A stretch of DNA of 36,499 nt. Source: CAZKXU01 sp964556665 (lineage in GTDB: Bacteria; Bdellovibrionota_C; UBA2361; CAZKXU01). The notes beneath the pieces were generated by a model. That model was not told the DNA's origin. It saw only the letters and a list, made by a program, of their open reading frames with translations, and did no database searches. The stretch lies in the NCBI GenBank assembly GCA_964556665.1, contig CAZKXU010000024.1, positions 1 through 36,499 on the forward strand, given 5' to 3'. Positions within the stretch are counted from its first letter, which is position 1. Every line of letters begins with the position of its first letter. The position numbers and the translations under genes were made by a program. Positions 1-9,125 of this stretch are shown here, piece after piece.

Positions 1-54
1 TGGGGCAACGATGTGATGCTAGACGTGAAAAAACTTATTTGGAGGAGCACTAGG
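1..54. repeat. Truncated right arm of a palindromic element (second copy at 30338-30525)
   Basis: Positions 1-47 are identical to 30472-30518, and the match continues to 54 (30525) with two mismatches. In the complete copy this stretch is the right arm of a 188-bp imperfect palindrome. The left arm and apex would lie outside the window. It is a non-coding, MITE-like or structured intergenic repeat. Confidence 0.85.
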
Positions 55-615
55 TACTTACAAACGTGGGTGGCTCCTGAGTTTATTGCTCGGCGTTGAT
101 TCGAATGGTTTTCCATTTTCGTTGCACACCGTCTCCAAAAGTTGGTGAAGCTCTTGCCGTGACTCGGATGAAGAAAGAGCAGATTTGGGAATGGTGATGT
201 ACATTATTGAGGACATAATAATAATGTAATGTTCGCTGCGATCTAATATTTTTGAAAGTAGACTCCATGGGTAAAATGAGCTAGCACCCTTACTCTCACT
301 AACTACACCGTCCTTAGTAAATTCTATTTTGTTGTGCCCTATCCAGCAGGCGGAGTAGAGCTCTCTTAGTAGAGCCTTCTGATTCTTAAAGGAGATCAGT
401 TCAAAAGGGTATATTCAAATTCAATAACTTTCATACAATTTTTTAATTGATCTTTTTGTCCTTATATACCATGCGGGTCTGATAGCAGCCAAAAAATAAT
501 GAACTTTTTTAGCTACACATGGTCTAATCAGTGTAAGAAAAGTTAAATGTATGAAAAAGTCAAGAGTTTCAATATATTGTCCTCGGGTACCAAATTTTTA
601 AGCTGAGCTTTAAGC
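55..615. other. AT-rich intergenic region, no convincing gene
   Basis: The only open frame here is a 61-codon minus-strand frame at 83-268 with no recognisable motif and no clear ribosome-binding site. I regard it as chance or as a decayed remnant. The AT-rich stretch at about 420-610 should hold the promoter of the sigma-factor gene at 616, but I could not pick a confident -35/-10 pair. Confidence 0.5.
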
Positions 616-1212
616 ATGTATTTAAATAGCAACCGCTTTATGGACGCCGAGGATGAGGAAATTATTCGAGCCATTTTAAATGGCGAAAAAGAGCTCTTTG
701 AAATTCTTGTGAGTAGGTACAAAAACTCAGTTTACTCCATGATTATGCGCCAAGTAGGAAAACATGAAATTGCTGAAGACCTCACCCAAGAGAGTCTAAT
801 TAAGGCCTTTACTGCACTACGACAATTCAAACAGGAAAGTAAATTTTCCTCCTGGTTAATTCGAATCGCCCTAAATCATACAAATTCCTTTTTAAGCTCA
901 AAACAGTTTCGTAATTCAAAGAACACCATCTATTCAAGCGAGGATGCTAAAAGTGCACTAAGCGCTGGAGCGGAGGAGTTAAAGGAGCAGGGAGAAACTT
1001 TGAAACGTTTTCGCGATGCTTTGTTATGCTTAGAAGCAATCTATAGAGAGGTAATTGTCCTATGTGGAATTGAAGAACGTGCCTACGAGGAGGTTTCAGA
1101 GATTTTAGGAGTACCGATCGGAACAGTCCGTTCAAGACTTAATAAAGCCAGATTACTTTTAAAAGACAACTTGGGTGAAGATTATTTAAGGAGTTTACGC
1201 CATGTCTCCTAA
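616..1212 (+). CDS. ECF-type RNA polymerase sigma factor
   Basis: A 198-residue sigma-70 family protein of extracytoplasmic-function size. Region 2 spans about residues 20-95, with the usual FEILVSRYKNSVYSM helix, the EDLTQESLIKAF segment that contacts core polymerase and the -10 element, and the FSSWLIRIALN helix. Region 4 spans about 130-187, with the -35-binding helix-turn-helix YEEVSEILGVPIGTVRSRLNKAR. There is no region 1 or 3, as expected for group 4 sigma factors. The ATG at 616 has a poor Shine-Dalgarno; an in-frame ATG at 640 is an alternative. The gene ends 11 bp inside the next gene, whose product has an anti-sigma-like N-terminus and one membrane segment. The overlap suggests coupled translation of a sigma/regulator pair that may respond to envelope signals. 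Family call is firm; regulon unknown. Confidence 0.93.
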   Translation: MYLNSNRFMDAEDEEIIRAILNGEKELFEILVSRYKNSVYSMIMRQVGKHEIAEDLTQESLIKAFTALRQFKQESKFSSWLIRIALNHTNSFLSSKQFRNSKNTIYSSEDAKSALSAGAEELKEQGETLKRFRDALLCLEAIYREVIVLCGIEERAYEEVSEILGVPIGTVRSRLNKARLLLKDNLGEDYLRSLRHVS

Positions 1213-3493
1213 TAAGTTTGAAGATAAATTCTTAGATTATATTGAGAATACGCTGAGCCCAGCAGAGCGTGCTGAATTTGAACAGGCTTTAAATGCAGAT
1301 GAAGCGCTTAAGAATTCATTTGATGCCTACCAAGCCATTATGCAGCTAGAAGCTGAAGTTAAAGCGCCAGATGCTTTAAATAAAAATTTCGATGCCAAAT
1401 TAATGCAGCGCATAGATTTAGGAAATTATTCCTTTTTTGAGAGGTTGTATATGGAAGTAGTTAGAAGTAGACAGATGCTAGTTGGTAGTTTGGTAACTGT
1501 AGCTACCTTAGTAATAGTAATAAATATTTCTAAGGAGAGCATGCAACAGATGCCGACTCCGAGCATTTCTTTGCCGCAGATTAGGGTAGAGGCTCCCCTT
1601 CCTAAACAGGGTGCTGATAGCACTAAGAAAGAAATGATAACTGCAGATCAACAGCTTTCCCCAGTTGGAAGAATCGTTAAAGACAGCGGCGGTATTATCT
1701 CAGGTAACAAGCCTACTGAAGGCCTAAAGAATAATAGAACCACCACCATACTGCCACAATCCAACGTTATCTCTGATTCCAAAGTTCTAAACTTAGAAAA
1801 AAACAAGGTTGGTCTAAGCCGTGACGGCCCTAGACATGACATTGCTGCTAAGAGCTTAAAAGGTGAAGCAACGGGCTCCATGTTGCCACAATCCAGCATC
1901 GATACTGACTCCAATCTTGGACGTAGAGAAAGAAAACAGCTTGGCATACGAGGCAACGCCACTGAACTTGATCAGGAACTAAGAGAGTATGCGAAGCCCT
2001 CCAGTCCCATTAGCGCCTCAAAAATTAGAGTTGATGATCTTTCTGCGCACATCCCTTACCAGACTTCTAATACTGAACGGTATAATTCGTATAATGAAAA
2101 TAAACGCATTTCAACCCTGACGGAACCTATCTCCACCTTTAGTATTGATGTAGATACCGGTAGTTATACTAATGCCAGAAGGTTTTTAAGCCAGGGCATA
2201 CTCCCTCCACGTGATGCAGTAAGAGTTGAGGAGTTTATTAATTATTTTGACTATGACTATCCGTTGCAACATGAAAAGCCGTTTAACTTAAGTTATGAAG
2301 TTGCACCTTCACCTTTTAACTCTAAAGTTTTGCTCCTAAAGCTTGGCATTAAAGCTAAAGATATTAAGCAAAGTGATAAGCCTTGGAATCTAGTGTTTTT
2401 AGTCGATGTTTCAGGCTCGATGAGCGATCCGAATAAGCTAGAATTAGTAAAGCGCTCCCTTAAGATCTTAGTTCAACAGATGCAGGAGAAAGATCGGATT
2501 GCTTTAGTAACCTATGCAGGCAATGCCGGACTTGCACTGGACTCTGCGGAGAAAAAGGATCAAGCAAAGATTCTCTCCGCAATTGAAGCGCTCGGAGCTA
2601 GCGGTAGCACCAATGGAGCTGGAGGTATTAATATGGCTTATGATGTCGCTAAAAAACACTTTATAAAGGGTGGTGTAAATCGTGTAATACTCGCCACGGA
2701 TGGTGACTTTAATGTAGGAGTTTCAAATCAGAGTGAGTTAATTAAATTGATTGAGGAAAAGCGTGAATCTGGAATTACTTTAACCACAGTTGGCGTAGGT
2801 GCAGCGAATATCCAGGAAGGCACAATGGAGCAGTTAGCCAACAAAGGTAATGGTAACTACTTTTATTTAGATAGTTTTGATGAAGCACGCAAAGTTTTTG
2901 AAACTGATCTTATGGGCACGATAGAAGTAGTAGCTAAGGATGTAAAGCTGCAAATCGAATTTAATCCAAGCCATGTTGCGCAATATCGGCTTATCGGCTA
3001 TGAAAACCGCGCATTAGCAAAGGAAGATTTTAATAATGATAAGATTGATGCTGGCGAGATCGGTGCAGGTCACACCGTCACAGCGCTTTATGAGTTAATT
3101 CTAAGCGGATCTGAGTTGGCGAAGGAATTAAGTGTAGAATCACGGTATCAAAAGCCAGCAGAAGTTAAACAGGAGATTCCCCCTACGCTTTCCTCAGAGC
3201 TTGCGTTTCTTAAGATCAGATTTAAGGAACCAGAGGGAAGCACTTCTCAGCTTTTAAACTTCCCGATTGAAAAGAATACAATTGAAGATAGCTCTGCTAC
3301 TAGCGCTGACTTTAGATTTTCCTCTGCAGTAGGTATGTTTGCTGAACTACTCAGAGGAGGTGTTTTTACTGGGACTACTAGCTTTAGTGATGTAATTAAA
3401 GTTGCTGAAACTGGGAAATCTGCGGATAAAAACGGTTATCGCCAGGGATTTATAGAGCTAGTTAAGAATGCCAAGGCTATTTCGGCACGCTAA
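1202..3493 (+). CDS. YfbK-type von Willebrand factor A protein with anti-sigma-like N-terminus
   Basis: 763 residues. Residues 1-85 (FLDYIENTLSPAERAEFEQAL and following) resemble the cytoplasmic helical part of anti-sigma factors. One membrane segment follows at about 92-110 (MLVGSLVTVATLVIVINI), then a low-complexity linker to about 295. Next comes the YfbK N-terminal domain (STFSIDVDTGSYTNARRFL, then VEEFINYFDYDYP) and a VWA domain with a complete MIDAS site: D402-x-S404-x-S406, T470, and the aspartate of LATDGDFNVG. The C-terminus (about 575-763) matches the YfbK C-terminal region. The VWA domain should face the periplasm and bind a divalent metal and a protein partner. The linker contains two similar segments ending in LPQSNVISDS and LPQSSIDTDS. 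Overlap with the sigma gene implies one operon. The anti-sigma role is inferred from context and has no zinc-finger motif behind it. Confidence 0.9.
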   Translation: MSPNKFEDKFLDYIENTLSPAERAEFEQALNADEALKNSFDAYQAIMQLEAEVKAPDALNKNFDAKLMQRIDLGNYSFFERLYMEVVRSRQMLVGSLVTVATLVIVINISKESMQQMPTPSISLPQIRVEAPLPKQGADSTKKEMITADQQLSPVGRIVKDSGGIISGNKPTEGLKNNRTTTILPQSNVISDSKVLNLEKNKVGLSRDGPRHDIAAKSLKGEATGSMLPQSSIDTDSNLGRRERKQLGIRGNATELDQELREYAKPSSPISASKIRVDDLSAHIPYQTSNTERYNSYNENKRISTLTEPISTFSIDVDTGSYTNARRFLSQGILPPRDAVRVEEFINYFDYDYPLQHEKPFNLSYEVAPSPFNSKVLLLKLGIKAKDIKQSDKPWNLVFLVDVSGSMSDPNKLELVKRSLKILVQQMQEKDRIALVTYAGNAGLALDSAEKKDQAKILSAIEALGASGSTNGAGGINMAYDVAKKHFIKGGVNRVILATDGDFNVGVSNQSELIKLIEEKRESGITLTTVGVGAANIQEGTMEQLANKGNGNYFYLDSFDEARKVFETDLMGTIEVVAKDVKLQIEFNPSHVAQYRLIGYENRALAKEDFNNDKIDAGEIGAGHTVTALYELILSGSELAKELSVESRYQKPAEVKQEIPPTLSSELAFLKIRFKEPEGSTSQLLNFPIEKNTIEDSSATSADFRFSSAVGMFAELLRGGVFTGTTSFSDVIKVAETGKSADKNGYRQGFIELVKNAKAISAR

Positions 3494-3535
3494 GGAATTC
3501 ATACTACTAAGGACTATCTGATATAACGAAATAGG

Positions 3536-3611
3536 CACTGCGACTAAGGACATCTTGTCCGCTTTGTGGAGCTGCAAATACAAAGCGGGCAAGATGCCCG
3601 CGGTCCCAGTG
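3536..3611. repeat. REP-like inverted pair
   Basis: Two palindromic REP units in inverted orientation. The left arm starts CACTGCGACTAAGG and the right arm ends GCGGTCCCAGTG. The right unit GCGGGCAAGATGCCCGC matches the family consensus, while the left unit is diverged. It lies between the convergent ends of the VWA gene and the small membrane-protein gene, and could act as a bidirectional terminator or mRNA 3' stabiliser. Confidence 0.85.
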
Positions 3612-3647
3612 AGCCTAACTCAACTCACTATAGAATCTTATGGACAA

Positions 3648-3929
3648 TTATCGTTTGCAAATCCACAGAACAGCCTTCTCTATAAAGAAGCAGAGCAGAA
3701 ACACCACAGGAAATAGTATTATTACAAAGAATGGACTTAAACTCTTAGAGAAACTACAAGCCATAAGATCCTCTGACATGCAATCTCTCATTACAGAAAA
3801 CGCTATTAATAGTATTGACAGCACTATAGCAACGCCAGTTGTCAGATAAGCTTTTCCCTTATATATAACCACACTGGAACCTGCAAAGAGGAGACACCAG
3901 AGAAAAACTATAAATAATGGTCTATTCAT
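3648..3929 (-). CDS. Small hypothetical membrane protein
   Basis: A 93-residue, strongly hydrophobic protein with three predicted membrane helices: residues about 4-22 (RPLFIVFLWCLLFAGSSVV), 28-46 (YLTTGVAIVLSILLIAFSV) and 66-88 (FFVIILFPVVFLLCFFIEKA). The end WICKR gives a positive C-terminus. No family is recognised. No clear Shine-Dalgarno precedes the ATG. I prefer this strand over the overlapping plus-strand frame because of the regular membrane pattern. It could still be a chance frame in AT-rich DNA. Confidence 0.45.
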   Translation of the reverse strand: MNRPLFIVFLWCLLFAGSSVVIYKGKAYLTTGVAIVLSILLIAFSVMRDCMSEDLMACSFSKSLSPFFVIILFPVVFLLCFFIEKAVLWICKR

Positions 3930-4113
3930 TATGTAATATAATTGTAGGGTTATGCTATGAAAGCAAGATCACTTAGTCAACTAAATAATTGGAGGCTCGT
4001 CAAACACATCCTGAATTTCTCATACTTCGTGTTGCTCCGTATAAGATATGAAGGTTAATTGAACATTACCTTCCCAGTAGTCACACAAACATAACGGAAC
4101 CTAGAAAATCTGA

Positions 4114-5508
4114 CTAGATTTTGTAATTAGGAAAGATTTTGCAGCAGCCTTCCTGAAATAATTTCCAAAGAGGATTCTCCGTTGGGAAATAATCAGGATA
4201 TACTAGTTCTTTAGTATAATCTTCACCCAATGCAGGAAATAATACTCTCTTAATAAATCTAATAAGTTCCCTCCCCGCCTCGCCCTCAAGAACAGCTGAT
4301 AAACTGCGATCATACTCGGCTAATAGCGCTTGTTGTTGCGACTCTGTTAGCGCTGCTGCGCCTTTTCCCTGTCGCCCATCTACTATCCTCATAAGAGTCC
4401 CTAAATTATAGCTATTCACCGTAGCAATAAAAGGCTGAAAGAGTGAATCGAAGCTGTGACTACGTGGGAACCTCAAAGCCTTAAGCTGCTCTCTCTTTTT
4501 TGCACAAATTCGCCATGGGTCATTGGGCATACTTTCATATTCAGCAATCTCACGTTCTAGAGTTCTACTTTCTGTATCACGCCAATGAGAATATGTATGT
4601 GCCATGAGAAAGGAGTGTAAACACTGATTAGTGAACCAACCAGGTATTGATAAGCGCGTACTACCCCAGACATTGACGTACAATTCATTCAATAACACCT
4701 CGGGCTGGACTAATATGGCAAGCTCCAATGGAACACCAACACTCAAAAGTCTACGTGTCGAATCAACTGCGGCAGGGGAACCGCTACCTGTATAAAAATA
4801 AGGAAGGCGTGGCCCGTATACACATAGATCAGCAACCGTATGAGCAACATCATGTGCCCATGAACCTTTTGAAGGGATAGGAGCACTTATCATATCAATA
4901 ATTCTATTACGAATTGTTTCCTGATTCTGATCAAATAACCTTCTATCTGAAGATCCTTGCAGATCACACAACGACGGGTCAATTCCGCGAAATGCAGCAA
5001 TCAACAGAAGTGGAATTGCATAGCGCCTTGCATATTCATCGTAAAGAAGTGCTGCATGCGCTTTCCGATCAAAAGAATGTGCTAGATGGAAGACATCACT
5101 TGCCAGATGACCAAGTGTCGGCATAGCAGCTGAGGTGCAAAAATCATTAACTCCTCTTAATAGTGTAGGATATCGGCGTACTAGATCCGCCCCGAGGAGA
5201 TCCTCAAACAATCCAGCTCGCACCTCCCCCAGGTGAGTGCTAACGATCGGTATAGGTGAAAATTTCTCCCCTGATAGGAAGAGAGTATGTGGTGAAACAG
5301 CAGCCCAACTAGCAGCATCAACAAAAAGCGTATGGATTAAGCCAGGGTTGAAGCTAAGATCTAACCTAACCCCCGCACTCTCATATGAAATCCTCGTCAG
5401 TTGATATCTACGTACTCCAATTTGCAGCGTATCACCCTCATTAATTCTAGGATAATCAGGTCGAATGTTATCTGGGTAGTTACTTGGAGGCTGTACTGCT
5501 TCAATCAT
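4114..5508 (-). CDS. Hypothetical protein, 464 residues, family not recognised
   Basis: A long frame with balanced composition and no signal peptide or clear membrane helix. The N-terminus (about 20-80: INEGDTLQIGVRRYQLTRI, VRLDLSF) looks like a small beta domain; the rest is mainly helical. A histidine/aspartate-rich segment near 218-230 (WAHDVAHTVADLC) recalls metal-binding HDxxH signatures, but the surrounding sequence does not fit an HD-domain phosphohydrolase well enough to call. Aromatic-rich patches occur at about 285-315 and near the C-terminus (YPDYFPTENPLWKLF). The ATG has only a weak ribosome-binding site. It is followed downstream by the small membrane protein on the same strand, with 184 bp between them, so an operon link is uncertain. 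Confidence 0.7.
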   Translation of the reverse strand: MIEAVQPPSNYPDNIRPDYPRINEGDTLQIGVRRYQLTRISYESAGVRLDLSFNPGLIHTLFVDAASWAAVSPHTLFLSGEKFSPIPIVSTHLGEVRAGLFEDLLGADLVRRYPTLLRGVNDFCTSAAMPTLGHLASDVFHLAHSFDRKAHAALLYDEYARRYAIPLLLIAAFRGIDPSLCDLQGSSDRRLFDQNQETIRNRIIDMISAPIPSKGSWAHDVAHTVADLCVYGPRLPYFYTGSGSPAAVDSTRRLLSVGVPLELAILVQPEVLLNELYVNVWGSTRLSIPGWFTNQCLHSFLMAHTYSHWRDTESRTLEREIAEYESMPNDPWRICAKKREQLKALRFPRSHSFDSLFQPFIATVNSYNLGTLMRIVDGRQGKGAAALTESQQQALLAEYDRSLSAVLEGEAGRELIRFIKRVLFPALGEDYTKELVYPDYFPTENPLWKLFQEGCCKIFPNYKI

Positions 5509-5642
5509 CGCTATATTTACATGATGCCATTAGCCTAAATCTTAGTCAAAAACAGTCTTTTAACTATGCAAGAGTAGTAAAGAAAAAAGCATTTGTGGGG
5601 GCGACAAAGAGCAGCCGAAAAACTCCTGTCCCCCCATACGGA

Positions 5643-6779
5643 TCAACTGGCCATCGTATCCATTACCCTTAGAATCGGCATGAATAGTGCGACTACGATG
5701 AAACCAACAAACACCGCCAACACTACGATCAAGGCAGGTTCAAGCAAGCGAGTAAATGCCTTGATGCGCTCGCTCACTAACTGCTCGTACCGTTCAGCTG
5801 CACGCAACAGTTGTGTACTTAGTCCTCCGGTCCTCTCACCTGAATTAACGAGTAAGTGCAATAGCGGATCTCCTAGCGGCGGCACCTTAAGCTGCGGAGC
5901 AACCTCTGCACCACCACGAACTGCGACCGTCAGATCTGCGATCTGCGAGGCGATGATCCTATTACGCACAGAGTCCTTTGCCAGATCCAGGGCATCCAGA
6001 ATGGAGATCCCTGCCTCGCTCAGCGTCCCTACTACTCTAGCAAAGCGGGCAACATTTGATACACGAATAAGCTTGCCTAGAACCGGCAAGCGCAGCACCG
6101 TCTTATCCGCAATTCTTGCGAAGTACTCTCGACGAAGCAGGAGCTGCAGCAACAAGAGTAGCGCGATTGGCAGCACGACAAGGAGGTACCAGTGCGACAG
6201 GCACCAGGAAGCGACTCCCAATAGAACTACTGTCGGAAGAGGCAACTCCACATCCATCTGCTGAAATACATCCTTGAACTTCGGAATGACGAAGAGCATT
6301 ACGAAGGCGATGACCAGGCACGCTACAGCGATCACGAAGACAGGGTAAGTGACAGCTCCTTTTACCTGCGCTACGCTTTGCTGCCGAAACTGCAGGAATT
6401 TCGCGATCTCGACTAGAGTATCGTCTAACTCGCCCGCAGTCTCTCCGGCCTTCACCATGCTCAGTATCTCACGGTCAAATACGGAGGGGAACTCGGACAT
6501 AGCATCTGACAGCTTACCGCCGTTAGATATACTATCGGCAAGCTGTGACAGTACCTGCTTGAATTGCCCAGCTGGCCAGGCCTCCTCAAGCCCCTGCAGC
6601 GCCTGTACGATCTGAACTCCGGCCTTCAGTAGCGAACTCAACTCCTGTACGAAGTCGACAATTACCTTGCCAGGAACACGAACTCTTCGACGTTTACCTG
6701 CCTGCTCTGTAAGTACTTGCGGAGCCTGAACTACACCTCGATTACCCTCCCTCTCTATGCGATGAATTCTCGAAGGCAC
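5643..6779 (-). CDS. gspF: Type II secretion / type IV pilus inner-membrane platform protein, GspF/PilC family
   Basis: 378 residues with two T2SSF domains, about 38-160 (VDFVQELSSLLKAGVQIVQAL, MVKAGETAGELDDTLVEIA) and about 240-362 (RFARVVGTLSEAGISILDAL, LVNSGERTGGLSTQLLRAA). The two halves carry the internally repeated GE-(T/R)-(A/T)-G-x-L signature. Membrane segments lie at about 148-172, 198-220 and 345-370. Family members form the cytoplasmic-membrane platform on which pseudopilin assembly occurs, next to the GspE/PilB ATPase. Length is normal for the family. No gspE, gspD, gspG or prepilin peptidase gene lies within the window, so this copy is an orphan. The start follows an almost gene-free 387-bp region that should hold its promoter. 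Confidence 0.92.
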   Translation of the reverse strand: MPSRIHRIEREGNRGVVQAPQVLTEQAGKRRRVRVPGKVIVDFVQELSSLLKAGVQIVQALQGLEEAWPAGQFKQVLSQLADSISNGGKLSDAMSEFPSVFDREILSMVKAGETAGELDDTLVEIAKFLQFRQQSVAQVKGAVTYPVFVIAVACLVIAFVMLFVIPKFKDVFQQMDVELPLPTVVLLGVASWCLSHWYLLVVLPIALLLLLQLLLRREYFARIADKTVLRLPVLGKLIRVSNVARFARVVGTLSEAGISILDALDLAKDSVRNRIIASQIADLTVAVRGGAEVAPQLKVPPLGDPLLHLLVNSGERTGGLSTQLLRAAERYEQLVSERIKAFTRLLEPALIVVLAVFVGFIVVALFMPILRVMDTMAS

Positions 6780-7166
6780 GCTCGTCTCCTTTGCGGCATC
6801 CAGTTGGCGGCTGGATAGTTTCTGCTTGGCTTACAACGAAAGGGGACAAACCTCTCCAAAGATTATACTACACCTTTGGCTGCTCTTTCGCTCCCCTTTT
6901 AGCCTCTGATCTTAGAAGCCTAAAGAGGAGCGAAGACTCTACCCTCTACTCAGGTTTACTGGAATAAAAGACCAGTGCTCGTAATATACCGCTAATTTGA
7001 TGAGTGTATAAAATTAAATTACTTTTTAGAGTGATCATTCTATTCGTAGTTGATCGTCAGACATACGAGATTTAACCAAAATCCCTTATCAGGGCTTACT
7101 TTTACAGCTATTCACCCCTCTGTCACTCTGTGCTAGCTTTAACCTGCGTTTTAAAAATTAATTATT
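6780..7166. other. Divergent intergenic region with an imperfect inverted repeat at 6884-6936
   Basis: This 387-bp gap separates the divergent gspF-like gene and the lipoprotein gene. At 6884-6936 an imperfect inverted repeat is visible: TCTTTCGCTCC..TTTAGCC against GCCTAAAGAGGAGCGAAGA. It could be a regulatory hairpin in the gspF leader or a decayed repeat. The AT-rich stretch at 6960-7060 probably holds the promoter of the 7167 gene. No coding frame is supported. Confidence 0.4.
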
Positions 7167-9125
7167 ATGAGGATAGCACTGGACATTCTTATTATCCTGC
7201 TCATTATCCTGCTTCCTGCCTGTGGAGGCGGCTCAGGCGGAAGTAACTCGGAGATCGGTGCTGAATCAGCTGACTTTGGTTGTGATGGCGGGTGCGCCAA
7301 TCAACAGCTAACTACTGCAGACGTTAGTAAGATCTTACAGCAAGGTGTATCAAGCGCCAATATATTAGGTAGTGCAGCAACATTTGCTGTTAGTGATCGT
7401 GTAGGAAATATTCTTGCTGTCTATCAGATGAACTCTGCGCCTGCATTAACTACTATTAATGGTCAAATTGGAGCAAGTGGTGGTCTAGAGGGAATAGCCG
7501 TACCAGCCACACTCGCCGCCATATCCAAGGCAGGCACAGGTGCGTATCTCAGCAGCCAAGGGAATGCCTTCTCAACCCGTACAGCGAGTCAGATTATTCA
7601 GGAACATTTTAATCCAGGTGAAATTGGCCAACCTGCCGGTCCGCTCTTTGGAGTCCAGTTCTCACAACTTTTATGTGGGGATGTTACCACCTTTAATCCA
7701 GCTATTAGTAACGGAGCTACTGCCAACGGAAAGTTTGCAGCTTCAGGCCTAGTAGGACCACGAGCTATGCCGCTTGGACTTAGTGCCGACCCGGGTGGTC
7801 TTCCACTCTACAAGAATGGAGATGTTGTTGGAGGTATCGGAGTAGAATTCGACGGAGTGTATGGGCTTGATCGGAATATTTTTGATACGGATGACGCACC
7901 TGAGGAGCGTATGGCGATGATGGCGGCCCACGGTTTTGAGATCCCAGCAGGCATAGTCGGAAATTTAATTTCGGCTGGAGGAAAAACCTTACGCACACTT
8001 GATCTAAGTTACTCAGAGCTTGATGCGCTTCCTGACACACTACCTGATCTTAACAGTCATGGAAGAATAGTCGCTGTGCCACTCTTCTCAAGCGCGGAGA
8101 TCCGTGCTGGTGCAACTTTTGGTGAGGCCAGCTCTGGGGTTCTTCGTACCAGCCGCGCCGGTGTACCGGCAGCAATTCTTGTAAACAGCGCCGGCACGCC
8201 ACGCTTTCCATCTATATCCGGGAATTCACTACCTGGCGGTGCAGAGCTTAAGAATAATGAAGTTGAGGCCGTATTAGATTCTGCTATTAGTGTTGCAAAT
8301 CGTACCCGTGCTGCAATTCGCCGCCCTCTTGATACACCAGCACGGGTCTCAATCTGGGTAGTAGATCATCTGGGCAAGCCTCTTGGCATGGTACGGAGTG
8401 AGGATGCGCCTGTTTTTGGATTGGATGTGGCTCTACAAAAGGCACGTTCAGCCGCTTTTTTTAGCTCTGCTGATACAGCATCAGTACTGAGTACATTAAC
8501 AGGTACCTTTACACTCGACTATAGATCTTTGAGTGAAGCACTCTTTGGTACAGCTGTTTTTACTAGAGGCCACGCTTTTTCCACCCGCGCGATCGGAAAT
8601 CTCACCCGCCCATTTTTCCTGGATGGCTTAAATGGACATATTAATGGACCACTGTCACTCCCCTTCCCTGGAACTCCGGGCAGTGGAGCGAGTTGGAGTC
8701 CGTTTAATACCGGACTTCAATTAGATCTAATCTTTTCAAGGCTGGTTCAGCCCGTGCTTAACTCCAGCTCAGTTCCAAGCTCCTGCACCGAGAGCTTTCT
8801 TGGAGATAGATTAAGAAACGGTGCTCAGATTTTTGCAGGAGCAGTTCCGCTTTATCGTAACGGTACTCTAATCGGTGCGATCGGCATTAGTGGTGACGGA
8901 ACGAGTCAGGACGATCTAATTGCATTTTACAGTGTAAGCCGCCCCGGACTTGATGCAGTCGGACATAACTCTGTTGGCGATCCAACCCTTGGATTTAACG
9001 CACCTTACACGATCAGATCTGACTTATTGACGAGTAGTAATGAGAATGAACGGCTCCGTTATGTTAACTGTCCTGAGGCGCCGTTTCGTGGTGAGAATAT
9101 ACAGGGAGCATGTGACGGATTGTGA
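7167..9125 (+). CDS. Lipoprotein with two HbpS/GlcG-like (haem-binding-protein family) domains
   Basis: 652 residues. The N-terminus is a lipoprotein signal: a hydrophobic run of isoleucines and leucines, lipobox LLPAC with the cysteine at about residue 19, then a glycine/serine linker. Domain 1, about 48-235, begins LTTADVSKILQQGV, continues AVSDRVGNILAVYQM and ends VGGIGVEFDGVYG. Domain 2, about 365-590, repeats the order: VLDSAISVANRTRAAI, IWVVDHLGKPLGMVRS, a serine-rich AFST segment, and LIGAIGISGDG. This is the HbpS/GlcG fold seen in haem-degrading or haem-sensing proteins, here in tandem and membrane-anchored. No CxxCH haem site is present. Its stop overlaps the GTG of the following barrel gene by 4 bp, which points to one operon with the barrel and the decaheme cytochrome. 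A role in handling haem or sensing redox state is inferred only. Confidence 0.85.
   Translation: MRIALDILIILLIILLPACGGGSGGSNSEIGAESADFGCDGGCANQQLTTADVSKILQQGVSSANILGSAATFAVSDRVGNILAVYQMNSAPALTTINGQIGASGGLEGIAVPATLAAISKAGTGAYLSSQGNAFSTRTASQIIQEHFNPGEIGQPAGPLFGVQFSQLLCGDVTTFNPAISNGATANGKFAASGLVGPRAMPLGLSADPGGLPLYKNGDVVGGIGVEFDGVYGLDRNIFDTDDAPEERMAMMAAHGFEIPAGIVGNLISAGGKTLRTLDLSYSELDALPDTLPDLNSHGRIVAVPLFSSAEIRAGATFGEASSGVLRTSRAGVPAAILVNSAGTPRFPSISGNSLPGGAELKNNEVEAVLDSAISVANRTRAAIRRPLDTPARVSIWVVDHLGKPLGMVRSEDAPVFGLDVALQKARSAAFFSSADTASVLSTLTGTFTLDYRSLSEALFGTAVFTRGHAFSTRAIGNLTRPFFLDGLNGHINGPLSLPFPGTPGSGASWSPFNTGLQLDLIFSRLVQPVLNSSSVPSSCTESFLGDRLRNGAQIFAGAVPLYRNGTLIGAIGISGDGTSQDDLIAFYSVSRPGLDAVGHNSVGDPTLGFNAPYTIRSDLLTSSNENERLRYVNCPEAPFRGENIQGACDGL

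Noticed and set aside
83..268. 61-codon minus-strand frame near the window start
   Set aside because: Odd composition, no recognised motif, no ribosome-binding site.
3640..3849. 69-codon plus-strand frame opposite the small membrane protein
   Set aside because: No motif or ribosome-binding site; the opposite strand gives a regular three-helix membrane protein.
5593..6264. 223-codon plus-strand frame opposite gspF
   Set aside because: It lies antisense to a clear GspF-family gene, has a composition rich in S, T and R typical of a shadow frame, and no motif.
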